This document shows positions 1 to 4,917 of a stretch of 7,396 nt of DNA, piece by piece (positions within the stretch are counted from its first letter, which is position 1; each line of letters begins with the position of its first letter). Position numbers and translations under genes: made by a program. The notes under the pieces are model-generated. The model was not told the DNA's origin, searched no databases, and worked only from the letters and a program-made list of their open reading frames with translations. This stretch comes from an uncultured Oscillospiraceae bacterium. Its GTDB lineage: Bacteria > Bacillota > Clostridia > Oscillospirales > Oscillospiraceae. Location: assembly GCA_900756575.1 (NCBI GenBank), contig CAAEKQ010000030.1, forward strand, positions 1 through 7,396. Reading direction: 5' to 3'.

Positions 1-138
1 AATCAGTGCGCTCTGTGGGCAAAAGTATGGGGCAATCCTATTGCTTTTTACTAAATGGCTTTCCAACAATGTGTATTTTAGCATTTGTGCGGTGTTGCCT
101 TAGTTTAATCGCCTCACTTTTGTGCCTAAAACCTACAA
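1..138. other. AT-rich non-coding left edge
   Basis: No credible gene is seen here. A 67-codon open frame crosses into the antisense of the HEAT-repeat gene, has no ribosome binding site and reads as low-complexity Cys/Leu-rich protein, so I do not call it. The stretch is visibly richer in A and T than the genes to its right. It holds an imperfect hairpin at 24-52, listed separately. It is the downstream flank of the minus-strand gene that ends at 139, yet I see no good minus-strand terminator in it. Confidence 0.5.
24..52 (+). terminator. weak terminator-like hairpin
   Basis: GCAAT (32-36) pairs with ATTGC (40-44) around a three-base CCT loop and is followed directly by TTTTT (45-49). The stem can extend outward through G-U pairs to AGTA (24-27) with TACT (49-52). 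Read on the plus strand this resembles a weak intrinsic terminator for a gene entering from the left. The stem is AT-rich and short, so the call is tentative; it could be a chance hairpin. Confidence 0.3.
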
Positions 139-468
139 TTATTGACGCAGTGCACGAATCGCCTCTCTGGCAGCGGTCACCACAGCATCATCAGTGTTGT
201 GCTCAATGATGTAGTTAAGCTGAGAGGCGGCAGCGCTCCGTCCGGTGTGTCCCAGTGCCTGAATGCCTGCCAGCAGCACAGGCTGCTCCGTGGCCTTCTG
301 CACGGCCTCCACCAGATGGTTGTAGCACTCGTCGTTGCTCTTTGCCGCAGCGCCGAATGTCTCCATAATGGTGGTCTTCTCCTCCAGCTCACCGGAGGCC
401 AGGAACTTGTCTACCTTTTTCCAGCGTCCGCCGAATACCAGCTTTGCATAAAATTCACAATCTTTCAT
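139..468 (-). CDS. small HEAT-repeat-like protein
   Basis: This encodes a 109-residue soluble protein of unknown specific role. I chose the ATG at 468 because an AAGGTG-type ribosome binding site (478-485) lies 9 bases upstream of it; the in-frame ATG at 489 lies upstream of that site and lacks one of its own. Residues about 63-108 form paired amphipathic helices in the HEAT style: 'PVLLAGIQALGHTG' is a typical first helix and turn, followed by a helix ending 'AAREAIRAL'. The earlier part (10-60) also looks helical. HEAT repeats are protein-binding scaffolds, so a partner-binding role is inferred; no catalytic motif or signal peptide is seen. The gene diverges from the zinc-ribbon gene, and I found no convincing promoter for it. 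Confidence is good that it is a gene and moderate for the fold. Confidence 0.75.
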   Translation of the reverse strand: MKDCEFYAKLVFGGRWKKVDKFLASGELEEKTTIMETFGAAAKSNDECYNHLVEAVQKATEQPVLLAGIQALGHTGRSAAASQLNYIIEHNTDDAVVTAAREAIRALRQ

Positions 469-630
469 TGTTTGGTTCACCTTCCACATCGTTTTCCACG
501 CATTATTTACATTTCATTCACGAGCTTGCACAATTTCTTCCATTTCCATTTGGCCATTTTCTCCATTTCTTCGCTGAACTCAGTTAAATTTTGCAATCGT
601 TAACATTTGGTAAACAATCCCCTCCGACCA

Positions 631-659
631 TTGCAGTCCCCATCTGGATGGAGTACAAT
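631..659 (+). promoter_or_regulatory. promoter of the zinc-ribbon membrane protein gene
   Basis: TTGCAG (631-636) and TACAAT (654-659) are separated by exactly 17 bases, a good sigma-A-type match. Transcription would start near 666. This supports the start codon at 692 rather than the ATG at 671, which would leave almost no leader. A small inverted repeat, CCATC-TG-GATGG, sits in the spacer and could be an operator, though it may be chance. Confidence 0.65.
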
Positions 660-691
660 AGAAAGCGATTATGATAAAGGTGGTATTCATC

Positions 692-1066
692 ATGCTACAG
701 CGTTTTCGAGCCTCCATGGCCCGCTTTATGACCGGACGAAACGGCGTCGACCAGCTGGGATGGTTCCTGCTGATCCTGAGCGTTGTGCTCAATCTCATCG
801 GCTCCTTTGCCCGGCTGCCCATTTTCCAGCTGCTGGCCTACATTCCCCTGGCGCTGACCCTCTACCGCACCTTCTCCCGGAACGTGCCCAAGCGGTATGC
901 GGAAAATCAAAAGTTCACCCAGTTTTTCGCCCGGATTAAGGGCAGGAAGAATTACTGCTACTTTAAGTGCCCCAGCTGCAAAACCCAGGTCAAGGTACCC
1001 AAGGGTAAGGGCACCATCCGCATCACCTGCCCCAGCTGCAAGGAAAAATTCGTCAAGAAAACGTAA
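692..1066 (+). CDS. membrane protein with C-terminal zinc ribbon
   Basis: The product is 124 residues long. The start at 692 is chosen because AAAGGTGG (676-683) lies 8 bases upstream; the ATG at 671 precedes that site. Two hydrophobic segments (about 22-42 and 43-61) suggest two membrane helices. A basic linker leads to a zinc ribbon with two CPSC knuckles, Cys93/Cys96 and Cys113/Cys116, separated by 16 residues that include 'VKVPKGKG'. This spacing and the 'vp...irCPxC' pattern resemble the MJ0042-type zinc finger seen at the N-terminus of other proteins, here placed at the C-terminus. The C-terminus is Lys-rich. The function is unknown; binding of nucleic acid or another protein at the membrane is only an inference. 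It is monocistronic, with its own promoter and terminator. Proteins of this layout are familiar from Clostridia as hypothetical zinc-ribbon proteins. Confidence 0.85.
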   Translation: MLQRFRASMARFMTGRNGVDQLGWFLLILSVVLNLIGSFARLPIFQLLAYIPLALTLYRTFSRNVPKRYAENQKFTQFFARIKGRKNYCYFKCPSCKTQVKVPKGKGTIRITCPSCKEKFVKKT

Positions 1067-1081
1067 ACCGGCTCGTCCCTG

Positions 1082-1115
1082 CCGCGTCCACGGAACTGTG
1101 GGCGCGGTTTTTCTT
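1082..1115 (+). terminator. intrinsic terminator after the zinc-ribbon gene
   Basis: A 10-bp GC-rich stem (1082-1091 with 1098-1107, one G-U pair) closes a six-base loop GGAACT and is followed by TTTTTCTT. It lies 16 bases after the stop codon. The -35 box of the next gene overlaps the end of the T-run. Confidence 0.85.
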
Positions 1116-1142
1116 GCGCTTTCGACGGATTTATGGTAAAAT
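1114..1142 (+). promoter_or_regulatory. promoter of the MATE transporter gene
   Basis: TTGCGC (1114-1119) and TAAAAT (1137-1142) are spaced by 17 bases, with a TGG just before the -10 box that is close to an extended -10 element. The predicted start near 1149 gives a leader of about 20 bases carrying AGGAGG (1157-1162), 8 bases before the ATG. The promoter abuts the preceding terminator, so this is an independent transcription unit. Confidence 0.65.
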
Positions 1143-1170
1143 AGCCTCAGATATTTAGGAGGCGAAAGAA

Positions 1171-2538
1171 ATGGCCAGTAAATCTTCCGATACGCTGATC
1201 CGGGACCTCACTCAGGGCAGCGTCACCCGGCTTCTTCTCATCTTTGCATTCCCCCTGCTCTGCTCCAACCTGCTCCAGACGGTCTATAACATGGTGGATA
1301 TGATCGTCATCGGGCAGTTCGTAGGCCGAGAGGGGCTTTCCGCCGTGTCCATCGGCGGCGACGTGCTGCATTTTCTCACGTTCCTGGTGATGGGCTTCTC
1401 CAACGCCGGCCAGGTGATCCTGTCCCAGTACATCGGCGCAGGCAACCGGGATCGCATCCGCGGCACCATTGGCACCATGTTCACCGTGACGTTTATCAGC
1501 GCCGTGGGACTGACCATTGTATGTTACTTGGGTCTGGATGCGTTTCTGCACGCCATGAATACCCCGGAGGAATGCTTTGACTACGCCCGGCAGTATGGCT
1601 TGACCTGCGTGCTGGGTCTGGTGTTCATCTACGGCTATAACCTGGTCAGCGCCATTCTCCGGGGGATGGGCGATTCCAAGCACCCCTTTATCTTCATCGC
1701 CGTAGCCACGGTAGTCAATCTGGTGCTGGATCTGGTGTTCGTGGCTGGGCTGGGCATGGGGCCCTTCGGTGCAGCTTTGGCAACGGTCATCGGCCAGGGT
1801 GTGAGCTTCCTCTGGGCGATATTCTATCTGTATCGTCACAAGGAGTCCTTTGGGTTCGACTTCAAACCCGCCAGCTTCAAGCCCGACCCCGAGGTGCTGC
1901 CCAAGCTCATTCGGCTGGGCCTGCCGATGATCCTCCAGTCCGCCGCCATCAACTTCTCCATGCTGTTTGTCAACTCCTACATCAACAGCTATGGCGTGGT
2001 GGCCTCCGCAGTCACCGGTGTGGGCAATAAGCTGGGTTCCATTACCGCTGTGGTCACCAATGCTCTTTCCACCGCAGGCAGCTCCATGGTGGGTCAGAAC
2101 CTCGGTGCGGAAAAATACCATCGGGTGCCGAAAATCATCGGCGTTTCCATGGTCATCGACCTGGCCTTTGCCGTCCTGCTGTCCTTCCTGACCATCTGCT
2201 TCCCCCGCACCATTTTCGGCCTGTTCAACAGCGATCCTCAGGTGCTGGATATGTCCATGACGTATATTCCCGTGGCGGTGCTGCTGTATGTGGGCTTCGC
2301 CATGCGCTCCCCGTTCTTCGCGCTGATCAACGGCAGCGGAAACGCAAAGCTGAACTTGATCGTAGGTCTACTGGACGGCGTGATCTGCCGGGTGGGACTT
2401 GCGATGCTCATGGGCCTTGCAATGGGCATGGGCATCATGGGCTTCTGGCTGGGCAACGCCTTCGCCGGGTATATGCCGTTCCTGATCGGCGGGGTGTATT
2501 TCCTCACTGGAAAGTGGAAACGGCGGCTGGTGGATTAA
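1171..2538 (+). CDS. MATE-family multidrug/sodium (or proton) antiporter
   Basis: The product is a 455-residue polytopic inner-membrane exporter of the MATE family (COG0534, NorM/DinF-like), of normal length with about 12 predicted membrane helices in two related halves. Family members expel cationic drugs, dyes or metabolites in exchange for Na+ or H+; the substrate cannot be read from sequence. Family signatures include 'YNMVDMIVIGQFVG' at residues 39-52 in the first helical hairpin, followed by 'GLSAVSIGG' and 'SQYIGAGN', and the matching second-half segment 'VNSYGVVASAVTGVGNKL' and 'MVGQNLGAEK'. The closest subgroup by eye is the YoeA-like group common in Clostridia and Bacilli. A strong AGGAGG 8 bases upstream fixes the start. 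A small XRE-type regulator gene follows within 75 bases and is probably co-transcribed. Nothing is broken or missing. A long open frame on the opposite strand is a shadow. Confidence 0.95.
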   Translation: MASKSSDTLIRDLTQGSVTRLLLIFAFPLLCSNLLQTVYNMVDMIVIGQFVGREGLSAVSIGGDVLHFLTFLVMGFSNAGQVILSQYIGAGNRDRIRGTIGTMFTVTFISAVGLTIVCYLGLDAFLHAMNTPEECFDYARQYGLTCVLGLVFIYGYNLVSAILRGMGDSKHPFIFIAVATVVNLVLDLVFVAGLGMGPFGAALATVIGQGVSFLWAIFYLYRHKESFGFDFKPASFKPDPEVLPKLIRLGLPMILQSAAINFSMLFVNSYINSYGVVASAVTGVGNKLGSITAVVTNALSTAGSSMVGQNLGAEKYHRVPKIIGVSMVIDLAFAVLLSFLTICFPRTIFGLFNSDPQVLDMSMTYIPVAVLLYVGFAMRSPFFALINGSGNAKLNLIVGLLDGVICRVGLAMLMGLAMGMGIMGFWLGNAFAGYMPFLIGGVYFLTGKWKRRLVD

Positions 2539-2553
2539 CGTATAACAGAACTA

Positions 2554-2585
2554 TGGCTGGAAACCGCAGGTTCGGTTTCCAGCCA
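2554..2585. other. perfect 12-bp inverted repeat between the MATE and XRE genes
   Basis: TGGCTGGAAACC (2554-2565) and GGTTTCCAGCCA (2574-2585) pair perfectly around an eight-base loop. No T-run follows on either strand (the plus strand continues AATAAAAAATAAG), so it is not a standard intrinsic terminator. It could slow or partly stop polymerase, protect the 3' end of the MATE message, or act as a DNA operator. It stops 14 bases before the ribosome binding site of the next gene. Confidence 0.7.
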
Positions 2586-2599
2586 ATAAAAAATAAGAT

Positions 2600-2610
2600 G
2601 AGGTGACCTC
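2600..2610. promoter_or_regulatory. palindrome covering the ribosome binding site of the XRE gene
   Basis: GAGGT-G-ACCTC is a perfect 5+1+5 palindrome. Its left arm plus centre (GAGGTG, 2600-2605) is the ribosome binding site for the ATG at 2612. The one-base centre cannot form an RNA loop, so if functional it would act as a DNA operator, possibly for autoregulation by the encoded HTH protein. It could also be a chance by-product of the Shine-Dalgarno sequence. Confidence 0.35.
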
Positions 2611-2611
2611 C

Positions 2612-2845
2612 ATGGAATACGGGCGTTTGGTTTTTCACATTGAAGACCTGCTGCAGGACCGTGGTATCTCTAAAAATCAGATTTGCAAAGCGCTTGATAT
2701 TCCACGCTCCAATTTTAACCGCTACTGCCGCAACGAGTTTCAGCGCATCGACGCCGCGCTGGTCTGCAAGCTGTGCGCCTACCTGAATGTCGGCATTTCG
2801 GACTTAATTGAGTATCAGAAACCTGAAACAGCAGAATTGCCTTAA
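2612..2845 (+). CDS. small XRE/Cro-type helix-turn-helix regulator
   Basis: The product is a 77-residue DNA-binding protein consisting of little more than one HTH domain of the Cro/C1 (HTH_26, YozG-like) type. The five-helix core spans about residues 6-67; the HTH is 'ISKNQICKALDIPRSNFNRYCRN' (19-41) with a recognition helix rich in Arg/Asn, and 'LVCKLCAYLNVGISDLIEY' (50-68) is the typical last helix pair. The ATG at 2612 is preferred to a GTG at 2603, because GAGGTG (2600-2605) is spaced 6 bases from the ATG and overlaps the GTG. No separate promoter is visible, so it is probably read from the MATE promoter, past the 2554-2585 hairpin. It is likely a local regulator; control of the transporter is an inference from position only. 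Transcription ends at 2882-2921. Confidence 0.85.
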   Translation: MEYGRLVFHIEDLLQDRGISKNQICKALDIPRSNFNRYCRNEFQRIDAALVCKLCAYLNVGISDLIEYQKPETAELP

Positions 2846-2881
2846 CCGCAGCTCTGCTGTTTGAATCGAACCATAGAAAAG

Positions 2882-2921
2882 GGCCGGGAATGGAGTTTCT
2901 CCAATTCCCGGCCTTATTTTT
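2882..2921. terminator. bidirectional intrinsic terminator
   Basis: GGCCGGGAAT (2882-2891) pairs with ATTCCCGGCC (2904-2913), and the stem continues inward with GGAG/CTCC past a single bulged A. TTATTTTT follows on the plus strand (2914-2921). On the minus strand the stem is followed by a CTTTTC run. It lies between the convergent XRE and DUF6440-like genes and can end both transcripts. The minus-strand gene stops at 2920, so its stop codon overlaps the plus-strand T-run. Confidence 0.9.
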
Positions 2922-3096
2922 AACGCGCTACGGGAGAGATGACCGGCTTCCCATCACGATCTAATAGTGGGGTCAGCCCTCCGGCATAGCCGCTGGCGAC
3001 GAACAGATAGTTTACGCCGGTCTGCTTATCCACCAGGATATTGATGGTCTCGAGTGTCCCCTGGGTATAGACCTTTTCAAATCGTTTTTCCGCCAT
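2920..3096 (-). CDS. DUF6440-like small protein
   Basis: The product is a 58-residue protein that I translated directly from the minus strand. It begins MAEKRFEKVYTQG and continues 'NILVDKQTGVNYLFVASGYAGGLTPLLDRDGKP'. The segment 'D-x-x-TGVNYLF....YAGGLTPLLD-x-x-GKP' matches my memory of the DUF6440 family, short proteins common in Clostridia with no known function. Its pattern of alternating hydrophobic residues suggests a small beta-rich fold; there is no signal peptide or membrane helix. The start ATG is separated by one base from the TAA of the SPFH gene (TAA-C-ATG) and has only a weak GAAAG-type ribosome binding site, so translation is probably coupled to SPFH. This places it as the third gene of the nfeD-SPFH operon and suggests, by inference, a role with that membrane complex. 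Confidence is high that it is a gene and moderate for the family name. Confidence 0.85.
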   Translation of the reverse strand: MAEKRFEKVYTQGTLETINILVDKQTGVNYLFVASGYAGGLTPLLDRDGKPVISPVAR

Positions 3097-3097
3097 G

Positions 3098-3991
3098 TTA
3101 TACTTTCTTTACGGTTTCCACCACGCCCTCTGCAAGGCCCGCCAGGCCCTGAATCTCGGAGGGAATGATGATCTTGGTTGCCTTGCCGTCTGCCACCTTT
3201 TCCATGGTCTCCAGCGCCTTGAGCTTGATGACCTGGTCGTTGGGGCAAGCGTCGTTCAGCAGCCGCAGGGATTCGGCCATGGCCTTCTGAACCTCCAGAA
3301 TAGCCTGGGCTTCACCTTCTGCCTTGAGGATCGCAGCCTGCTTTTCCGCATCAGCACGGAGCACGGCGGCCTCCTTCTCGCCTTCTGCCACCAGGATTGC
3401 GGACTGCTTGGTGCCCTCAGCCTGGAGGATGTTCTGGCGGCGCTCACGCTCGGCCTTCATCTGCTTCTCCATGGAGTTCTGAATATCTGCGGGAGGCAGG
3501 ATGTTCTTCAGCTCCACGCGGTTGACCTTGATGCCCCAGGGATCGGTTGCCTCGTCCAGAATGACTCGCATCTGCGTATTGATGGTATCACGAGAGGTCA
3601 GGGTCTGGTCCAGCTCCAGATCGCCGATGATGTTACGCAGGGTGGTGGCGGTCAGGGTTTCGATGGCGCTCATGGGATGCTCCACGCCGTAGGTATAGAG
3701 CTTGGGATCGGTGATCTGATAGTAGATGACCGTGTCGATCTGCATGGTAACGTTATCCTTGGTGATTACGGGCTGGGGGGGATAGTCCATAACCTGCTCT
3801 TTAAGGCTGACCTTCTTGGCCACGCGCTCAATGAAGGGAATCTTGAAGTGGAGACCCACCTCCCACACATTCTGGAAGGCGCCCAGCCGCTCAACCACAT
3901 AGGCCCGGGACTGCTGCACGATGTAAATGTTTTTGACAAGGACCAGCAATACGAGAATTGCGATCACAGCGATTACAATAGCGAACGTCAT
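3098..3991 (-). CDS. SPFH/stomatin-prohibitin family membrane protein (QmcA-like)
   Basis: The product is 297 residues, close to the usual length of QmcA/stomatin-type proteins. The start at 3991 is set by AGGAGG 6-7 bases upstream; a longer open frame back to 4090 overlaps the nfeD gene and has no translation signal. Residues 2-20 form an N-terminal membrane helix. An SPFH (band 7) domain follows at about 21-180, with the hallmark 'IVQQSRAYVVERLGAF', 'GLHFKIPFIERV', 'QPVITKDNVTMQIDTVIYYQITDP' and 'LRNIIGDLELDQTLTSRDTIN'. Residues 178-245 are a long Ala/Glu/Lys-rich coiled coil with repeated 'AEGEKEAA/ADAEKQAA/AEGEAQA' units. Such proteins assemble into large rings or microdomains at the membrane and often bind proteases or NfeD partners. 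The gene lies 58 bases after nfeD and one base before the DUF6440-like gene, forming one operon. Confidence 0.95.
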   Translation of the reverse strand: MTFAIVIAVIAILVLLVLVKNIYIVQQSRAYVVERLGAFQNVWEVGLHFKIPFIERVAKKVSLKEQVMDYPPQPVITKDNVTMQIDTVIYYQITDPKLYTYGVEHPMSAIETLTATTLRNIIGDLELDQTLTSRDTINTQMRVILDEATDPWGIKVNRVELKNILPPADIQNSMEKQMKAERERRQNILQAEGTKQSAILVAEGEKEAAVLRADAEKQAAILKAEGEAQAILEVQKAMAESLRLLNDACPNDQVIKLKALETMEKVADGKATKIIIPSEIQGLAGLAEGVVETVKKV

Positions 3992-4021
3992 TTCTTTTCC
4001 TCCTGTTTTGATTGGTTTGTA

Positions 4022-4045
4022 CCGAATCGACTGATATCGATCCGG
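4022..4045. repeat. imperfect inverted repeat between nfeD-like and SPFH genes
   Basis: CCGAATCGA (4022-4030) and TCGATCCGG (4037-4045) pair at eight of nine positions around CTGATA. It lies in the short gap of the operon, upstream of the SPFH ribosome binding site, with no T-run on either side. It could be an RNA processing or stability element that sets different levels for the two proteins, or it may be chance. Confidence 0.45.
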
Positions 4046-4049
4046 GAAA

Positions 4050-4517
4050 TCATACGCTTGCGGCCTCGGACTCGGGAACCTCCGCAACATAGAGCTTCAC
4101 ACCGGCAATGCGCTTTACCTCGATGAGCCGCCCCACGGAGATGATCTCGCCCTGCTCGGACCGGGCCGACCAGACAACGCCATCCAGCTTCACCGCGCCG
4201 GTATCCGTCAGGTTGTTGATTTCCTCCATCACCAGCGCCCGTTGTCCGATGTGGCGATCAGCATTGGTGGCCTGCTTGTTGGGATTGCTCACTCGATTGG
4301 CGAAGGGCCTGAGCAGTGCCAACAGCACAACGGACACCGCCAGGAACAGCAAGACCTGAAGCCAAATTGGCCCGCCGAGCGCCGACACAATCATTGCCAC
4401 CGCCGCACCGACTGCGAACCAGATGGACACCAGCCCCACCGTTGCCGCCTCGGCGATTCCGAACAGAATCAGCGCCACCAGCCACATCAGTGTCATTGAT
4501 GAAATCGCACTTAACAT
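4050..4517 (-). CDS. NfeD-like membrane protein (short form)
   Basis: The product is 155 residues: a membrane part with about three helices (8-30, 31-48 and 51-70) and a soluble C-terminal OB-fold domain (about 85-148) with 'HIGQRALVMEEI', 'TGAVKLDGVVWSARSE', 'ISVGRLIEVKRIAGVKLYV', all typical of NfeD C-termini. It is the short NfeD1b-type form, without the ClpP-like serine protease domain of long NfeD proteins, so it is not expected to be a protease. Genes of this kind sit beside SPFH genes very widely, and the OB domain is thought to take part in contact with the SPFH ring; that is the arrangement here. The start has AAGGAG 8 bases upstream. It is the first gene of the operon, driven by the promoter at 4568-4596, which is overlapped by a possible operator array. 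Confidence 0.93.
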   Translation of the reverse strand: MLSAISSMTLMWLVALILFGIAEAATVGLVSIWFAVGAAVAMIVSALGGPIWLQVLLFLAVSVVLLALLRPFANRVSNPNKQATNADRHIGQRALVMEEINNLTDTGAVKLDGVVWSARSEQGEIISVGRLIEVKRIAGVKLYVAEVPESEAASV

Positions 4518-4548
4518 GTTTCCTGCTCCTTTCCTCTCATTTCACAGC

Positions 4549-4575
4549 GTAACTAACTGTTACTTGCATAGTAAC
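4549..4575. promoter_or_regulatory. GTAAC/GTTAC half-site array at the nfeD operon promoter
   Basis: On the plus strand the order is GTAAC (4549-4553), five bases, GTTAC (4559-4563), seven bases, GTAAC (4571-4575): three half-sites in alternating orientation that form two overlapping inverted repeats. With flanking bases, the second is GTTACT-TGCAT-AGTAAC, a 6+5+6 perfect dyad at 4559-4575. It covers the -10 box (4568-4573) and the predicted start site of the minus-strand promoter. The position fits a repressor operator; I do not recognise the factor. A further AGTAACT occurs at 4851-4857 in the leader of the divergent gene. Confidence 0.55.
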
Positions 4576-4596
4576 TCATAGAATGATTTTTGTCAA
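4568..4596 (-). promoter_or_regulatory. promoter of the nfeD-SPFH-DUF6440-like operon
   Basis: On the minus strand TTGACA (-35, complement of 4591-4596) and TACTAT (-10, complement of 4568-4573) are separated by 17 bases. The -35 box is a perfect consensus. It lies about 50 bases upstream of the nfeD start codon, leaving a leader of about 45 bases. Confidence 0.8.
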
Positions 4597-4697
4597 GAGG
4601 ATATCGTAAAAAATTTTTCATTTCTCAATTTGTCCCCTCATCCAGATCCTATGCGCCGGATATTTTTTCAGAATTCCCGTTCTTTTAGACCGGAGTA
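4597..4697. other. intergenic stretch between divergent promoters
   Basis: No gene is seen. A poly-A/poly-T stretch lies near 4607-4619. A short GATCC...GGATA hairpin at about 4645-4662 is followed by TTTTTT on the plus strand, too short to call as a terminator with confidence. The region separates the minus-strand nfeD promoter from the plus-strand ACP promoter. Confidence 0.4.
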
Positions 4698-4726
4698 TTG
4701 ACAAACGCCTCAATCCGTTATATCTT
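4698..4726 (+). promoter_or_regulatory. promoter of the acyl carrier protein gene
   Basis: TTGACA (4698-4703) and TATCTT (4721-4726) are separated by 17 bases; the -35 is a perfect consensus. Transcription would start near 4733, giving a leader of about 185 bases, unusually long for such a short gene. Confidence 0.75.
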
Positions 4727-4732
4727 GTTAGG

Positions 4733-4904
4733 GAAACGGCAAAAGGATTCCAAGCCATTTGGCAGTACGTCCGGGGGTTTATCCCCATTGACGCAGAGAA
4801 TTTGGCCTGTGCGCCGGTTTTTACGTCAATTTCACGAACGGTTCGCAAACAGTAACTTTTATTTACGTTCCTTTTACCCGGGATTTCATCCCAAATCATT
4901 CACT
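4733..4904 (+). ncRNA. long structured 5' leader of the ACP gene, unassigned
   Basis: The leader can form several hairpins: CCAA/TTGG at 4750-4762, GGGG/CCCC at 4774-4786, a longer one closed by ATTGACG (4787-4793) with CGTCAAT (4824-4830) around TTGGC...GCCGG and an inner T-run (4818-4822), and GGGAT/ATCCC at 4880-4892 just before the ribosome binding site. I do not recognise any known riboswitch class. The inner GGC...GCC stem followed by TTTTT could act as a weak terminator, which would allow attenuation. All pairing is by eye, so regulatory function is an inference. Confidence 0.35.
4835..4845. promoter_or_regulatory. CGAAC-G-GTTCG palindrome in the ACP leader
   Basis: A perfect 5+1+5 palindrome lies about 100 bases downstream of the predicted transcription start. 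The single-base centre makes it unsuitable as an RNA hairpin, so it would be a DNA-binding site if functional. No regulator is identified. Confidence 0.3.
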
Positions 4905-4917
4905 GGAGGAAATAATT

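Noticed and set aside
1147..2121. 324-codon open frame on the minus strand inside the MATE gene
   Set aside because: It is antisense to a clearly conserved transporter, is loaded with His, Gln and Gly, and has no ribosome binding site or recognisable domain. Codon bias toward G/C at third positions removes stop codons from this antisense frame.
3992..4090. N-terminal extension of the SPFH protein by 33 residues
   Set aside because: The extension overlaps the nfeD gene, is basic and aromatic without family similarity, and the AGGAGG just before the ATG at 3991 sets the start there.
3095..4126. 343-codon open frame on the plus strand over the SPFH gene
   Set aside because: It is the antisense of the SPFH gene, has no translation signal and no domain, and crosses the ends of both neighbouring minus-strand genes.
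4618..4899. 93-codon minus-strand open frame in the gap before the ACP gene
   Set aside because: It overlaps the ACP promoter and leader on the other strand, has no ribosome binding site and no family resemblance.
4733..4904. known riboswitch (THF, fluoride or c-di-GMP type) in the ACP leader
   Set aside because: I compared the leader by eye with the consensus cores I remember and found no match, so it is reported only as an unassigned structured leader.
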